Source of the DNA: Stenotrophomonas rhizophila | Lineage (GTDB): Bacteria > Pseudomonadota > Gammaproteobacteria > Xanthomonadales > Xanthomonadaceae | Reading direction: 5' to 3' | Length of the DNA: 64,000 bases | NCBI RefSeq assembly: GCF_007667275.1 | Contig: NZ_VDQT01000002.1 | Location: 248,001-312,000, forward strand | Part shown: one piece after another, positions 52,325 to 61,635 of the stretch | Position numbering within the stretch: position 1 is the first letter of the stretch | Layout: each line of letters opens with the position of its first letter | Program-made: the position numbers and the translations under genes | The notes under the pieces: model-generated | The model's database searches: none | Told to the model about the DNA's origin: nothing | Seen by the model: only the letters and a program-made list of their open reading frames with translations

Positions 52325-54730
52325 ATGAGTGGTCCCGATACTGAAACGCGCGCCCGCGCCATCCGCGAACAGAGTCGTCTTGTCGAGCAGCTGCGTGAAA
52401 GCGGCAACGATAGCGAAGCGGACCGTCTGCAGGAAACCTACCATGCGAGCGAGATGGCCGGTCTTGCCGCCGATGTCTATCAATCAGCCAAGGGTGATGG
52501 CAAACCACCTGTCGGTTGGATCCGCGCCAGTGCTGATCCGGAGGCCCTTCGAGCCGCTGGCATCAATATGACGGATGAAGAAGTTCGCAATCATCTCAGC
52601 CCCACGCAGTCTGGGTTCCGCGCAGAGATTTACATTCCTGACAAGGGCGTATTGGGTGAGGGGGCCAAGCCGGTCGTCGTATTCAAAGGCTCGACAGGCG
52701 AAATCATCGATCCTTCCGTTCCGAGTGGTCGGCGCGAATCTGGCGGCGAGGACTTCCTCAACAATGGCCAGCAGGGTATCGGCATGCGTAGCGATTACTA
52801 CGATCGCGCGATGACGCTGGCGGTACGTCTGCAAGACCGGGTCGGAAACAACTTCGAAATCGCCGGCCACTCCCTCGGCGGCGGCATGGCGTCCGCCGCC
52901 TCTGCCGTCACCGGTGCCCGCGCCACTACCTTCAACGCGGCCGGCCTGCATCCCGACACGCCGGCGCGTTTCGCCAAAGAAAACGGTCTGCCGACCTTCA
53001 ATCCGCAGCAGACGGTGCACACCTACCAGGCCGCTGGCGAGGTGTTGAATGATGTACAGAACGGCATGCAGAAGCTCAGCGACGAACAGCGCCGGGGCTA
53101 CGGTGTGCTCGCCAATGAAATGGGCATGCTGCTGAAAGAGCCGGCCATGCAGAAGCTGGTCGGCGACAAGCTTCGCGAGATGATGCCGGCGGGGGCGCAG
53201 ACCTCGGCCGCGCAGTTCGTCGAACAGCTGGCGACCAAGCCTGGGCAGGAGGCGCTGCGGAACATCCCCGTGGCGGCGGGCAAGCTTGAGTTGTTGCTTG
53301 ACTCCAAGATGGTCGACAAAAGTGACAAGGACGCCAGCATCGTCGACCGCCCGAACGTGGCGGCACCCAGCCAGGTGGCGGAGCTTGCGGGCCCGCTGTC
53401 ACACGCGCTGCATGCCACTGGCTACGGTATGCGTGGAGGCCGCATCATCGGCGAGCAGGTCGAGTGGGTGGGGGCAGCTGGCGCGCACGTGCTGGACAAG
53501 GCGGGCGATGGTGCCGAGGTCGTGCTCAAGACCCAGGGCATGGCCATTGGCCAAGTGGTGAACTTCGGTTCTGCCACCCTGCAGGTCGGCACCAAAGCCG
53601 GCACCACTGTAATCGCGTCCGGACGCGAGCTGACCGGCGGCATCGAAGCCACCCTGCATCGGGCCGAATCGCAGGCGCGCTCGGGTGGCATGTCGGCACT
53701 GTCATGGATTACTGACAAGGTCGGCTTGGACAGCGTGTCCGAGCGTCTGGCCAAGGAAGCCGAGCGCACCCGCCACGACGGCGAACACCGGGCACAAAGC
53801 GCTACCCGCCACGCGCAGTCCGACGCAGAAGGCATCCGTGCGGTGGGCGACCGCAGCGCCGCCGCCATTGGCCACAATGGTCAGTGGGTGGCGGGCAAGC
53901 TGCAGAACGGGTTCGCCACCGCCGGCGCCTATGTGGACAGTGGTTACGATCTGGCTGCGTCCCATGTGAAAGGCATCAGCTCGCACGCTCCGGCCGTCTT
54001 CGCTACGGTGGGCGGAGCAGGGGCAGGTCTCACCACGGCCGCGGCTACCCACGTGCCGGCGGGGCCGCCACCGCTGGCGCTGCACAACCTCTCAAACCTC
54101 GCCAGGTCTGCGCGGGTGATCGAGGGGCTCAGCCCTTCCTTCGGCGAGGCGGCAGCGCGCCACGGCATGGCCGATACCGTCATTCCGAGTCTCGATGCCG
54201 AGCTGATCAAGCAGGAAGCGCAGGCGCGCGCGCTGCTGGAGCAGCATGAGCGCATCCAGCACCCGACGGAGAAGCACGCGGCCATCGCCGCCGAGCCGTC
54301 CACGCTGGTGGTCGGCATCAACGATCCGGACCACAGGCAGTACCACATGTTCCAAGGCGCCCAAGCCGGGGTGCACGGCATCGATGCCGCCCACAACCGC
54401 GTGCCCGACCTGCAGAGCGACCAGCTGGCCGGTGCGCTGGCGGCGAAGGCCACCCAGGAGGGTCTGGAACGCATCGAGCGGGTCGTGCTCAGCGAGGACC
54501 GCACCCGCGTGTTCGCGGTCGATACCCAAGACCTCGATTCGGTCCACCGCCAGTTGGCCCAGGTGGACGTGGTGGCCGGCCGGCAGCAGCCGCTCAGCGT
54601 GAGCACCGAGCAGGTGGCCGAGGTCAACCGCCAGCAGGAACGCACCGCTGCTGCCCCGGCGCTGGTGGCCGACCTGGGGGCCGAGCAGCAGCGCGAGCAG
54701 GAGCAGCAGGCCGCGCGCCGGATGGGATGA
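52325..54730 (+). CDS. XVIPCD-tailed class-3 lipase, putative T4SS antibacterial effector
   Basis: Protein of 801 residues without a signal peptide. I chose the ATG at 52325 because GGAG lies seven bases upstream. The N-terminal lipase_3-type alpha/beta-hydrolase domain (about 40-230) has the nucleophile elbow IAGHSLGGG with Ser183. A long Gly/Ala-rich middle part (about 350-600) has weakly hydrophobic stretches. The C-terminal region (about 655-770) matches the XVIPCD of xanthomonad VirD4-recruited effectors: VVGINDPDHRQYHMFQGA, DLQSDQLAGALAAKA and GLERIERVVLSED...RVFAVDT, then a Gln-rich tail. This should be a phospholipase delivered by the type IV secretion system into the periplasm of rival bacteria, with the ankyrin lipoproteins as protection. 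Confidence 0.85.
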   Translation: MSGPDTETRARAIREQSRLVEQLRESGNDSEADRLQETYHASEMAGLAADVYQSAKGDGKPPVGWIRASADPEALRAAGINMTDEEVRNHLSPTQSGFRAEIYIPDKGVLGEGAKPVVVFKGSTGEIIDPSVPSGRRESGGEDFLNNGQQGIGMRSDYYDRAMTLAVRLQDRVGNNFEIAGHSLGGGMASAASAVTGARATTFNAAGLHPDTPARFAKENGLPTFNPQQTVHTYQAAGEVLNDVQNGMQKLSDEQRRGYGVLANEMGMLLKEPAMQKLVGDKLREMMPAGAQTSAAQFVEQLATKPGQEALRNIPVAAGKLELLLDSKMVDKSDKDASIVDRPNVAAPSQVAELAGPLSHALHATGYGMRGGRIIGEQVEWVGAAGAHVLDKAGDGAEVVLKTQGMAIGQVVNFGSATLQVGTKAGTTVIASGRELTGGIEATLHRAESQARSGGMSALSWITDKVGLDSVSERLAKEAERTRHDGEHRAQSATRHAQSDAEGIRAVGDRSAAAIGHNGQWVAGKLQNGFATAGAYVDSGYDLAASHVKGISSHAPAVFATVGGAGAGLTTAAATHVPAGPPPLALHNLSNLARSARVIEGLSPSFGEAAARHGMADTVIPSLDAELIKQEAQARALLEQHERIQHPTEKHAAIAAEPSTLVVGINDPDHRQYHMFQGAQAGVHGIDAAHNRVPDLQSDQLAGALAAKATQEGLERIERVVLSEDRTRVFAVDTQDLDSVHRQLAQVDVVAGRQQPLSVSTEQVAEVNRQQERTAAAPALVADLGAEQQREQEQQAARRMG

Positions 54731-54750
54731 GGCGGGGCGGGTGGGACCGG

Positions 54751-54774
54751 CGGCGGCCGCTGGAACGGCCGCCG
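54751..54774 (+). terminator. Hairpin after the effector gene
   Basis: Nine-base perfect GC stem with six-base loop, 20 bases after the stop; no T run. Confidence 0.5.
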
Positions 54775-54837
54775 GGATTGGCTGGCACGCCTGGAACGCC
54801 TGGAACGGCTGGCACGGGTGGAACGGCTGGAACGAGG

Positions 54838-54895
54838 GTAGCGCCGACTGTTAGTCGGCTGCCCGGTCAAGCAGCCGACTAACAGTCGGCGCTAC
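54838..54895. repeat. SMAG-like pair in inverted orientation
   Basis: GTAGCGCCGACTG-ttagtcggctgc then the mirror gcagccgactaacagtcggcgCTAC. The two copies are exact mirror images over about 24 bases. Confidence 0.82.
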
Positions 54896-54974
54896 CTCCG
54901 GCCTGAGGCCTTTGTCCATTGGGCTGCCACGCCCCGGGTTCCATCCGGTGCCGCCAATGCGGTACAGTCCCCGG

Positions 54975-55124
54975 GTGTCCATTCTGACGACCCCGCATAC
55001 CCTTTCTTCCGCTCGCCGTGGTTGGCGATGGTGGCCTGTTGCCGTCGTCCGTCCCGCCACCGCCGTTTCCCGGAAGGAAAGTCGTCTTGATCACGCTCGA
55101 GCAGTTCCAGCAGCAGGCCGCTGA
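54975..55124 (+). promoter_or_regulatory. Candidate Trp-codon leader frame upstream of trpE
   Basis: A reading frame from a GTG at 54975 (or ATG at 54957) contains Trp codons at 55023, 55029 and 55032 within four codons (G-W-R-W-W-P), starting 64 bases before the trpE TTG. It runs on and ends at 55124 inside trpE. GGTGGC (55030-55035), which overlaps the Trp codons, can pair with GCCACC (55056-55061). Ribosome stalling at low tryptophan would break this hairpin, but there is no T run after it, so control of translation rather than transcription is more likely. This is a hypothesis. Confidence 0.35.
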
Positions 55125-56562
55125 AGGCCACACCCGCATCCCCGTCGTCCGTGAAGTGCTGTCCGACCTGGACACGCCGCTTTCGGTCTATCTGAAGCTC
55201 GCCGACGGCCCGCACACCTATTTGTTCGAATCGGTCGAAGGCGGCGAACGCTTCGGGCGCTACTCCATCATCGGCCTGCCGGCCCGCCGTGTGTACGCCT
55301 TCCACGGCCACACCCTGACCGTCAGCGAAGCCGGGCAGGTGGTGGAAACCCGTGACGTGGCCGACCCGTTCACCGAAGTGGAGGCGCTGCGCAGCGCCCA
55401 TTCGGTGCCCAAGCTGGCCGGCCTGCCGGGCTTCACCGGCGGGTTGGTGGGCTGGTTCGGGTTCGAGTGCATCGGCTATATCGAACCGCGCCTGGCCCCG
55501 CCGCGCGGCCGCGATGAGCTGGGTACGCCGGACATCCTGCTGCTGCACTCCGAAGAGCTGGCGGTGTTCGACAACCTCAAGGGCCGTCTCTACCTGATCG
55601 TCCACGCCGATCCGGGCCAGCCCGGCGCATGGGATGAGGCACAGGCGCGGCTGGACCGACTGGTGGCCAAGCTCCGCGCGCCCGGCGCGGGCTATCCGGC
55701 GCCCATCACCCGCGACGTACTGGACGAAAACGACTTCGTGTCCGGCTTCACCCGCGAAGGTTTCATCGCCGCGGTGGATAAATCCAAGGAATACATCCGC
55801 GCCGGTGACATCTTCCAGGTGGTGCTGAGCCAGCGCCTGAGCGTGCCGTTCAAGGCACGCCCGGTGGATGTGTACCGTGCGCTGCGCGCGCTGAATCCGT
55901 CGCCGTACATGTATTTCCTCGACACCGGCGACGTGCAGGTGGTCGGCTCCTCGCCGGAAATCCTGGTGCGCCTGCAGGATGGTGAAGTGACCGTGCGCCC
56001 GATCGCCGGAACCCGCCCGCGCGGCGCCACGGTGGAAGAAGACAACGCGCTGGAAGCCGAACTGCTGGCCGATCCGAAGGAACGCGCCGAGCACCTGATG
56101 CTGATCGACCTGGGCCGCAACGATGCGGGTCGCGTCTCCAAGGCCGGCACCGTGGAAGTGGGCGAGCAGTTCGTGATCGAACGCTACAGCCATGTGATGC
56201 ACATCGTCAGCGAAGTCACCGGGCAGCTGCAGCCCGGCCTGAGCTATGCCGACGTGCTGCGCGCCACGTTCCCGGCCGGCACGGTCAGCGGCGCGCCGAA
56301 GATCCGTGCGCTGGAAGTCATCCGCGAACTGGAACCGATCAAGCGCAACGTGTACGCCGGCAGCATCGGCTACATCGGCTGGCACGGCGATGCCGACACC
56401 GCGATCGCCATCCGTACCGCGGTCATCAAGGACGGCCGCCTGCACGTGCAGGCCGGTGCCGGCATCGTCTACGACTCGGACCCGGGCAAGGAATGGGACG
56501 AGACCATGAACAAGGGCCGCGCGCTGTTCCGTGCCGTCGCCCAGGCCGCCAAGGGTCTTTGA
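55087..56562 (+). CDS. trpE: Anthranilate synthase component I
   Basis: Enzyme of 491 residues making anthranilate from chorismate with ammonia supplied by TrpG. The TTG at 55087 gives the family N-terminus MITLEQFQQQAAEG and has AAGGAAAG upstream. The feedback-binding region YLFESVEGGERFGRYSIIG lies near 45, and the catalytic part has GDIFQVVLSQR, SSPEILVRL, PIAGTRPRG, LIDLGRNDAGR, VSGAPKIRA and AGAGIVYDSDP. It heads the trpE-SIMPL-trpG-trpD-trpC-HAD cluster. Confidence 0.96.
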   Translation: MITLEQFQQQAAEGHTRIPVVREVLSDLDTPLSVYLKLADGPHTYLFESVEGGERFGRYSIIGLPARRVYAFHGHTLTVSEAGQVVETRDVADPFTEVEALRSAHSVPKLAGLPGFTGGLVGWFGFECIGYIEPRLAPPRGRDELGTPDILLLHSEELAVFDNLKGRLYLIVHADPGQPGAWDEAQARLDRLVAKLRAPGAGYPAPITRDVLDENDFVSGFTREGFIAAVDKSKEYIRAGDIFQVVLSQRLSVPFKARPVDVYRALRALNPSPYMYFLDTGDVQVVGSSPEILVRLQDGEVTVRPIAGTRPRGATVEEDNALEAELLADPKERAEHLMLIDLGRNDAGRVSKAGTVEVGEQFVIERYSHVMHIVSEVTGQLQPGLSYADVLRATFPAGTVSGAPKIRALEVIRELEPIKRNVYAGSIGYIGWHGDADTAIAIRTAVIKDGRLHVQAGAGIVYDSDPGKEWDETMNKGRALFRAVAQAAKGL

Positions 56563-56627
56563 GGTCTACGTGCCGTGGCCCAGGCCACGGTGTTCACTGC
56601 ATCCATCACCCGACAAGGATCAACCGC

Positions 56628-57422
56628 ATGAAGCTGCTGCACGCACTGCTGCTGTCGTCGACACTGGCCATGGTGGCCCCGAGCGCGTGGGCGCAGGCCA
56701 ATACCGTACCGTCCGAACCGCACCTGCTGGTCAAGGGGAACGCCAGCCGCACCGTGCTGCCAGACCGTTTCGTGGTGAAGATAGCGCTGGAGTCGGTGGA
56801 CATGCAGACCGATATCGCCCGAAAGCGCGTGCAGGCCAACAGCGAGCGGGTGATGCAGCTGTTTACCCAGCATGGCGCCATCGCCGATACGGTGCGCGCT
56901 GACAATCTCAGCATCGAGCCGTCCACGCGCTACGACGACGGCAAGGACGTTTTTGAAGGCACGGCCGTAAGCCGCGACCTCGAAGCCGCGTTCCCGACCG
57001 CCCAGGCCCTGCAGGCTTTTCTCGGCGAATTGAAAGCCAGTCGCGAAGTACAGGTGAGCACCGCCACGCCGACCTACTCCGGCGCAGCCCGCGTGCGTGC
57101 CGAGCTCAAGGCCGAAGCGGCGGCACAGACGCGTGCGTCGGCCAAGGGGCTCGCCGACGCCTATGGCGCGCGGATCACCGGGCTGTACAGCATCTCCGAC
57201 GTGGCTCCGAGCTTCGCCTACGGTGTCCAGGCAGGCACCTGGCCAACCGCGCCCGGCGCACCGGACCGTGAGGACTACGCCGAAGGCCGCTCGCTGGATC
57301 GAGTGCAGGTCACGGGCAGCCGCGCCCCCGCGCCCGCCGCGGTGGGCGAACTGCTCGCCGCCGCCCCCATCACGTACACCGAAAACGTGTACGCCATTTT
57401 CCTCATCAAAGACGGATCCTGA
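56628..57422 (+). CDS. Exported SIMPL-domain (DUF541) protein
   Basis: Predicted periplasmic protein of 264 residues. The ATG at 56628 has AAGGA nine bases upstream and starts a signal peptide that cleaves after SAWA (near residue 22). The SIMPL domain is recognised by [24 protein letters not shown], the central helix region [15 protein letters not shown], and the C-terminal [12 protein letters not shown] (quoted in parts below twenty). Function of the family is poorly known; some members bind signalling kinase-associated proteins or affect oxidative stress. Lying between trpE and trpG with only two bases to trpG, it must be cotranscribed. Confidence 0.85.
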   Translation: MKLLHALLLSSTLAMVAPSAWAQANTVPSEPHLLVKGNASRTVLPDRFVVKIALESVDMQTDIARKRVQANSERVMQLFTQHGAIADTVRADNLSIEPSTRYDDGKDVFEGTAVSRDLEAAFPTAQALQAFLGELKASREVQVSTATPTYSGAARVRAELKAEAAAQTRASAKGLADAYGARITGLYSISDVAPSFAYGVQAGTWPTAPGAPDREDYAEGRSLDRVQVTGSRAPAPAAVGELLAAAPITYTENVYAIFLIKDGS

Positions 57423-57424
57423 TC

Positions 57425-58003
<579 letters not shown>

Positions 58004-58034
58004 GGCGCCGCATCCGTACTGCAAAGGAATCCAC

Positions 58035-59072
58035 ATGACCTTCTCCCCCCAGGAAGCCCTGCAACGCACCATCGAACACCGCGAGATCTTCTTCGACGAG
58101 ATGGTCGACCTGATGCGCCAGGTGATGCGCGGTGAGGTGTCGCCGGTAATGACCGCCGCGATCCTCACCGGCCTGCGGGTCAAGAAGGAAACCGTCGGCG
58201 AGATCGCGGGCGCGGCCACGGTGATGCGCGAGCTGGCGCTGGCCGTGCCGGTTGAAGACCGCACCCACCTGATCGATATCGTCGGTACCGGTGGCGATGG
58301 CTCGCATACCTTCAACATCTCCACCTGCGCGATGTTCGTGGTGGCCGCCGCCGGGGCCAAGGTCGCCAAGCACGGCAACCGCAGCGTGTCGTCCAAGTCC
58401 GGCAGCGCCGATGCGGTCGAAGCGCTGGGCGCGATCATCGAACTGCGTCCGGAGGAGGTGGCCCGCGCGATCAGTGAAACCGGCATCGGCTTCATGTTCG
58501 CGCCGATGCATCACCCCGCCATGAAGGTAGTGGCGCCGGTGCGGCGCGAAATGGGCGTGCGCACGATCTTCAACATCCTCGGTCCGCTGACCAACCCGGT
58601 CGGTGCCACCAACGTGCTGATGGGTGTGTTCCATCCGGACCTGGTCGGTATCCAGGCGCGCGTGCTGCGCGAGCTGGGGGCCGAGCGCGCCATGGTGGTG
58701 TGGGGCCGTGACAACATGGATGAGATCTCGCTCGGCGCCGGTACCCTGGTCGGCGAGCTGCGCGACGGCAAGGTGCGGGAATACGAAATCCATCCGGAGG
58801 ATTTCGGCATTGCCATGTCGGCCAGCCGCAACCTGAAGGTCGGCGGCCCGGAGGAATCGATCGCCATGCTGTTGGGAGTGCTCGACAACGAAGCGGGTCC
58901 GGCGCTGGATATCGTGGCGCTCAACGCCGGCGCCGCGCTGTACGTGGCCGGGGTGGCCAGCAGCATTGCGGACGGCCTGGCCCGCGCCCGTGCGGCCATC
59001 GCCGACGGCAGCGCACGCCAGCGCATGCAGGATTACGTGGATGCGACCCAGCGCATCCGCCGCGCGGGCTGA
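58035..59072 (+). CDS. trpD: Anthranilate phosphoribosyltransferase
   Basis: Enzyme of 345 residues that joins anthranilate to PRPP. The PRPP/anthranilate site is seen in [15 protein letters not shown] and [16 protein letters not shown], with [10 protein letters not shown] and [13 protein letters not shown] downstream. Length and start are normal for the family. Confidence 0.96.
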   Translation: MTFSPQEALQRTIEHREIFFDEMVDLMRQVMRGEVSPVMTAAILTGLRVKKETVGEIAGAATVMRELALAVPVEDRTHLIDIVGTGGDGSHTFNISTCAMFVVAAAGAKVAKHGNRSVSSKSGSADAVEALGAIIELRPEEVARAISETGIGFMFAPMHHPAMKVVAPVRREMGVRTIFNILGPLTNPVGATNVLMGVFHPDLVGIQARVLRELGAERAMVVWGRDNMDEISLGAGTLVGELRDGKVREYEIHPEDFGIAMSASRNLKVGGPEESIAMLLGVLDNEAGPALDIVALNAGAALYVAGVASSIADGLARARAAIADGSARQRMQDYVDATQRIRRAG

Positions 59073-59135
59073 GCCCGATTTCACGCTTTGCTGTGGGCTG
59101 GCCGATAATGGCCGGCCTGAAGGACCCCGAACGAC

Positions 59136-59939
59136 ATGAGCGACAAGAGCGACATCCTCGAGACCATCCTGGCCCGCAAGGCCGAAGAAGTGGCCGAGCG
59201 CCGTGCGCGGGTCCCGCTGGAAGCGCTGCAGGCGCGCCTGGCCGAGGCCCCGCCGGTGCGCGGCTTCGCCGACGCGCTGCGCGCGGCGATCGCGGCCGGC
59301 GACCCGGCGGTGATCGCCGAGGTGAAGAAGGCCAGCCCCTCCAAGGGTGTGATCCGACCGGACTTCCACCCGGCCGACATCGCGGTGAGCTATGAGTTTG
59401 GCGGCGCCAGCTGCCTGTCGGTGCTGACCGACGTGGACTTCTTCCAGGGCGACGACGCCTACCTGCAGCAGGCACGCGGGGCCTGCACCCTGCCGGTGCT
59501 GCGCAAGGACTTCGTGATCGATGCCTACCAGGTGTACGAAGCACGGGTGCTGGGCGCCGACTGCATCCTGTTGATCGTGGCCGCGCTGGAAGACCGCCAG
59601 CTGGCCGAGCTGTCCGACCTGGCGATGCAGCTGGGCATGGATGTGCTGGTGGAAGTGCACGACATCGACGAGCTGGAGCGCGCCATCCAGGTGCCGGTAC
59701 CGCTGATCGGGATCAACAACCGCAACCTGCGTACCTTCGAGGTGTCGCTGCAGACCACCCTGGACATGCGCCAGGCGGTGCCGCGCGACCGCCTGCTGGT
59801 GACCGAGAGCGGCATCCTCGGGCCCGATGACGTGGCGCTGATGCGGGGCAACGGGATCAACGCCTTCCTCGTCGGCGAGGCCTTCATGCGGGTGGAAGAG
59901 CCCGGCGAGGGCCTGCGTCAGCTATTCTTCAACGCATGA
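59136..59939 (+). CDS. trpC: Indole-3-glycerol phosphate synthase
   Basis: TIM-barrel enzyme of 267 residues closing the indole ring. Motifs are [50 protein letters not shown] and [12 protein letters not shown], with VTESGIL near the end. It is a single-function protein (not fused to TrpF). Its stop overlaps the start of the HAD gene by four bases. Confidence 0.96.
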   Translation: MSDKSDILETILARKAEEVAERRARVPLEALQARLAEAPPVRGFADALRAAIAAGDPAVIAEVKKASPSKGVIRPDFHPADIAVSYEFGGASCLSVLTDVDFFQGDDAYLQQARGACTLPVLRKDFVIDAYQVYEARVLGADCILLIVAALEDRQLAELSDLAMQLGMDVLVEVHDIDELERAIQVPVPLIGINNRNLRTFEVSLQTTLDMRQAVPRDRLLVTESGILGPDDVALMRGNGINAFLVGEAFMRVEEPGEGLRQLFFNA

Positions 59940-60649
59940 CTGCGACCTACCCGACTCCGCACGACGACGCGCCGCTGGTGGTGTTCGACTTCGACCACAC
60001 CCTGTACGACGGCGATTCCGGCAGCCACCTGTTCGCGTCGCTGATCAAGCGCAACCCGTTGCGGCTGCTCGCTGCGCTGCTGGTAACGCCGGTGGCGGGG
60101 CCGCTGGTGGCGATGTTGCCGACCCGGCGTACCGGCATTTCGGTCTATGTCTGGATCGCCACGTTCGGGTTGCACCGTGCGCGCGAGTTCAACCGCGTGA
60201 TCGACGCTTACGTGATCAAGCACGAGGCGCAGCTGCGCGCCAAGCTGCTGCCGGAGGCGCTGGCGGTGTTCGCCGCGCACCGGGCGCAGGGCGACCGGGT
60301 GGTGGTGGCGACCGGCGCGCCGCCGGAGCTGGCCCGCGCCATCCTGGCGTTTGTCGCCCATCAGGGCGTGCCGGTGATCGGCAGTGAAGTGGGCCCGCGC
60401 TTCGGTGCGGTTGGTGCCACGCGCCATTGCCACAACGAAGAGAAGATGCGCATGCTGCGCGAGCGCGGCTATGGCGACATCGATGTGGCCTATTCGGACA
60501 GCACCGCGGACCTGCCGTTGCTGCTGGCAGCGAAGGAGCCGGTGGTGGTGAACCCGAAGGTGTCCAAGGTCGCGTACTTCCGCCAGGTGCTGAAGCCCGG
60601 CACGCGGATCCTCAACTGGGGTTGCGTGGATCGCGGCGGCGACCGCTGA
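59936..60649 (+). CDS. HAD-IB family phosphatase (SerB-like)
   Basis: HAD-superfamily hydrolase of 237 residues. The nucleophile motif is [15 protein letters not shown] (Asp18, Asp20), motif II is VVVATGAP, and motif III/IV is [14 protein letters not shown] hydrophobic stretch at about 40-65 lies in the cap region. The substrate is unknown; family relatives include phosphoserine phosphatase and lysophosphatidate-type phosphatases. The ATGA overlap with trpC ties it to the trp operon, although it is not a known step of tryptophan synthesis. Confidence 0.85.
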   Translation: MTATYPTPHDDAPLVVFDFDHTLYDGDSGSHLFASLIKRNPLRLLAALLVTPVAGPLVAMLPTRRTGISVYVWIATFGLHRAREFNRVIDAYVIKHEAQLRAKLLPEALAVFAAHRAQGDRVVVATGAPPELARAILAFVAHQGVPVIGSEVGPRFGAVGATRHCHNEEKMRMLRERGYGDIDVAYSDSTADLPLLLAAKEPVVVNPKVSKVAYFRQVLKPGTRILNWGCVDRGGDR

Positions 60650-60652
60650 GGC

Positions 60653-60774
60653 GTATCGACCAACGGTCGATACCTACCGTTGGCGCGCCTTGCCGGTATG
60701 CGCAGCGGGCGCCCCGGCCACGCGCCGGTAGCGCCCCCGGCCACATCCCGGTAGCGCCCTACCGTTGGTAGGGC
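60653..60774. repeat. SMAG-like palindromes
   Basis: GTATCGACC-aac-GGTCGATAC ending in CTAC (60653-60677), and GGTAGCGCCCTACCG-ttggtagggc (about 60749-60774). Between them lie further GTAGCGCC starts. All lie between the convergent HAD and permease genes. Confidence 0.65.
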
Positions 60775-60796
60775 GACGGCGCACCGCGCCGCGCTT

Positions 60797-61558
60797 TTAC
60801 CCCGCCAGCCAACCGCGCACCGCGCCGCCGATCTGGTACAGGCTGATCGACAGCACCAGCACGCCCACGGCCACCAGCACCCAGCGCTCCTTGACCCGCT
60901 TCACCAGCACCGCCGCCAGAGGCGCGGCCATCATGCCGCCGATCAGCAGGCCGGCCACGATGTTCAGGTACTGCAGGCCCATCGACAGCAGGAAGGTGAT
61001 CGACACCGCCAGGGTCACCACGAACTCGGCGGCATTCACCGTGCCAATGGTCGTGCGCGCCTGGCCGCCACGGGCGAGCAGGGTAGAGGTGGCCACCGGG
61101 CCCCATCCGCCGCCGCCACTGGCGTCCAGCAGCCCGGCGAAGAAGCCCAGCACCGGGACCCGCTTCACTTCCTGGCGCGGCACCAGCCGCCCGGCCGCGC
61201 GCAGCAGGATGAAGATGGCCAGGATCAGCAGGTAAACGTAAATGAAGGGACGGATCGCCTCGCCTGGCAGCTGGGTCAGCACATAGGCGCCGACCACGCC
61301 GCCCACCGCGCCGGGCAGGGCCAGGCGCAGGAACAGCCGCTTGTCCACATTGCCGGCCACCAGGTGCGAAACGCCGGATGCGCCTGTCGTGAACACCTCG
61401 GCGGTGTGCACGCTTGCGCTGACCGCAGCCGGTGGCAGGCCCATGCTGAGCATCACCGACGAGGACACCAGCCCGAAAGCCATGCCCAGCGCGCCGTCGA
61501 CCAGCTGCGCGCCAAGACCGATCAGGATGAACCAGTAGAATTCGCTGCCAGGAGTCAT
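60797..61558 (-). CDS. TauE/SafE (TSUP) family permease
   Basis: Inner-membrane protein of 253 residues with about eight hydrophobic segments. The family features are the N-terminal GLGAQLVDGALGMAFGLVSS repeat and the internal repeat FFAGLLDASGGGGWGPVATS, the two half-modules of TSUP proteins. Members export sulfite, sulfoacetate or other organic anions; the substrate is unknown here. It stands alone between repeats. Confidence 0.9.
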   Translation of the reverse strand: MTPGSEFYWFILIGLGAQLVDGALGMAFGLVSSSVMLSMGLPPAAVSASVHTAEVFTTGASGVSHLVAGNVDKRLFLRLALPGAVGGVVGAYVLTQLPGEAIRPFIYVYLLILAIFILLRAAGRLVPRQEVKRVPVLGFFAGLLDASGGGGWGPVATSTLLARGGQARTTIGTVNAAEFVVTLAVSITFLLSMGLQYLNIVAGLLIGGMMAAPLAAVLVKRVKERWVLVAVGVLVLSISLYQIGGAVRGWLAG

Positions 61559-61605
61559 GCCATCACCCTAACGGCAACGCGTGAAAGACGCTGTCATGCC
61601 CGTCG

Positions 61606-61632
61606 GTAGCGCCGGCCGTTGGCCGGCAACCG
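61606..61632 (+). repeat. SMAG-like palindrome (single)
   Basis: GTAGCGCCGGCCG-ttggccggcaacc between the permease and clp genes, ending three bases before the clp stop. Confidence 0.75.
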
Positions 61633-61635
61633 GAA

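Larger units (their letters stand above)
54731..55086 (+). other. Gap between effector and trpE: hairpin, tandem decamers, SMAG pair, trp leader
   Basis: 356 bases. First a perfect hairpin CGGCGGCCG-ctggaa-CGGCCGCCG (54751-54774), probably ending the effector transcript. Then an imperfect tandem run of about ten bases (ctggaacgg/ctggcacgg) from about 54779 to 54834. Then a SMAG pair (54838-54895). From about 54900 the trpE promoter and leader: TTCCAT (54939) and TACAGT (54963) with 18 bases between are a weak promoter candidate. Confidence 0.5.

Noticed and set aside
54912..54974. ATG at 54912 as start of a longer leader peptide
   Set aside because: It lies upstream of the likely promoter and has no ribosome site; only the downstream GTG or ATG is considered.
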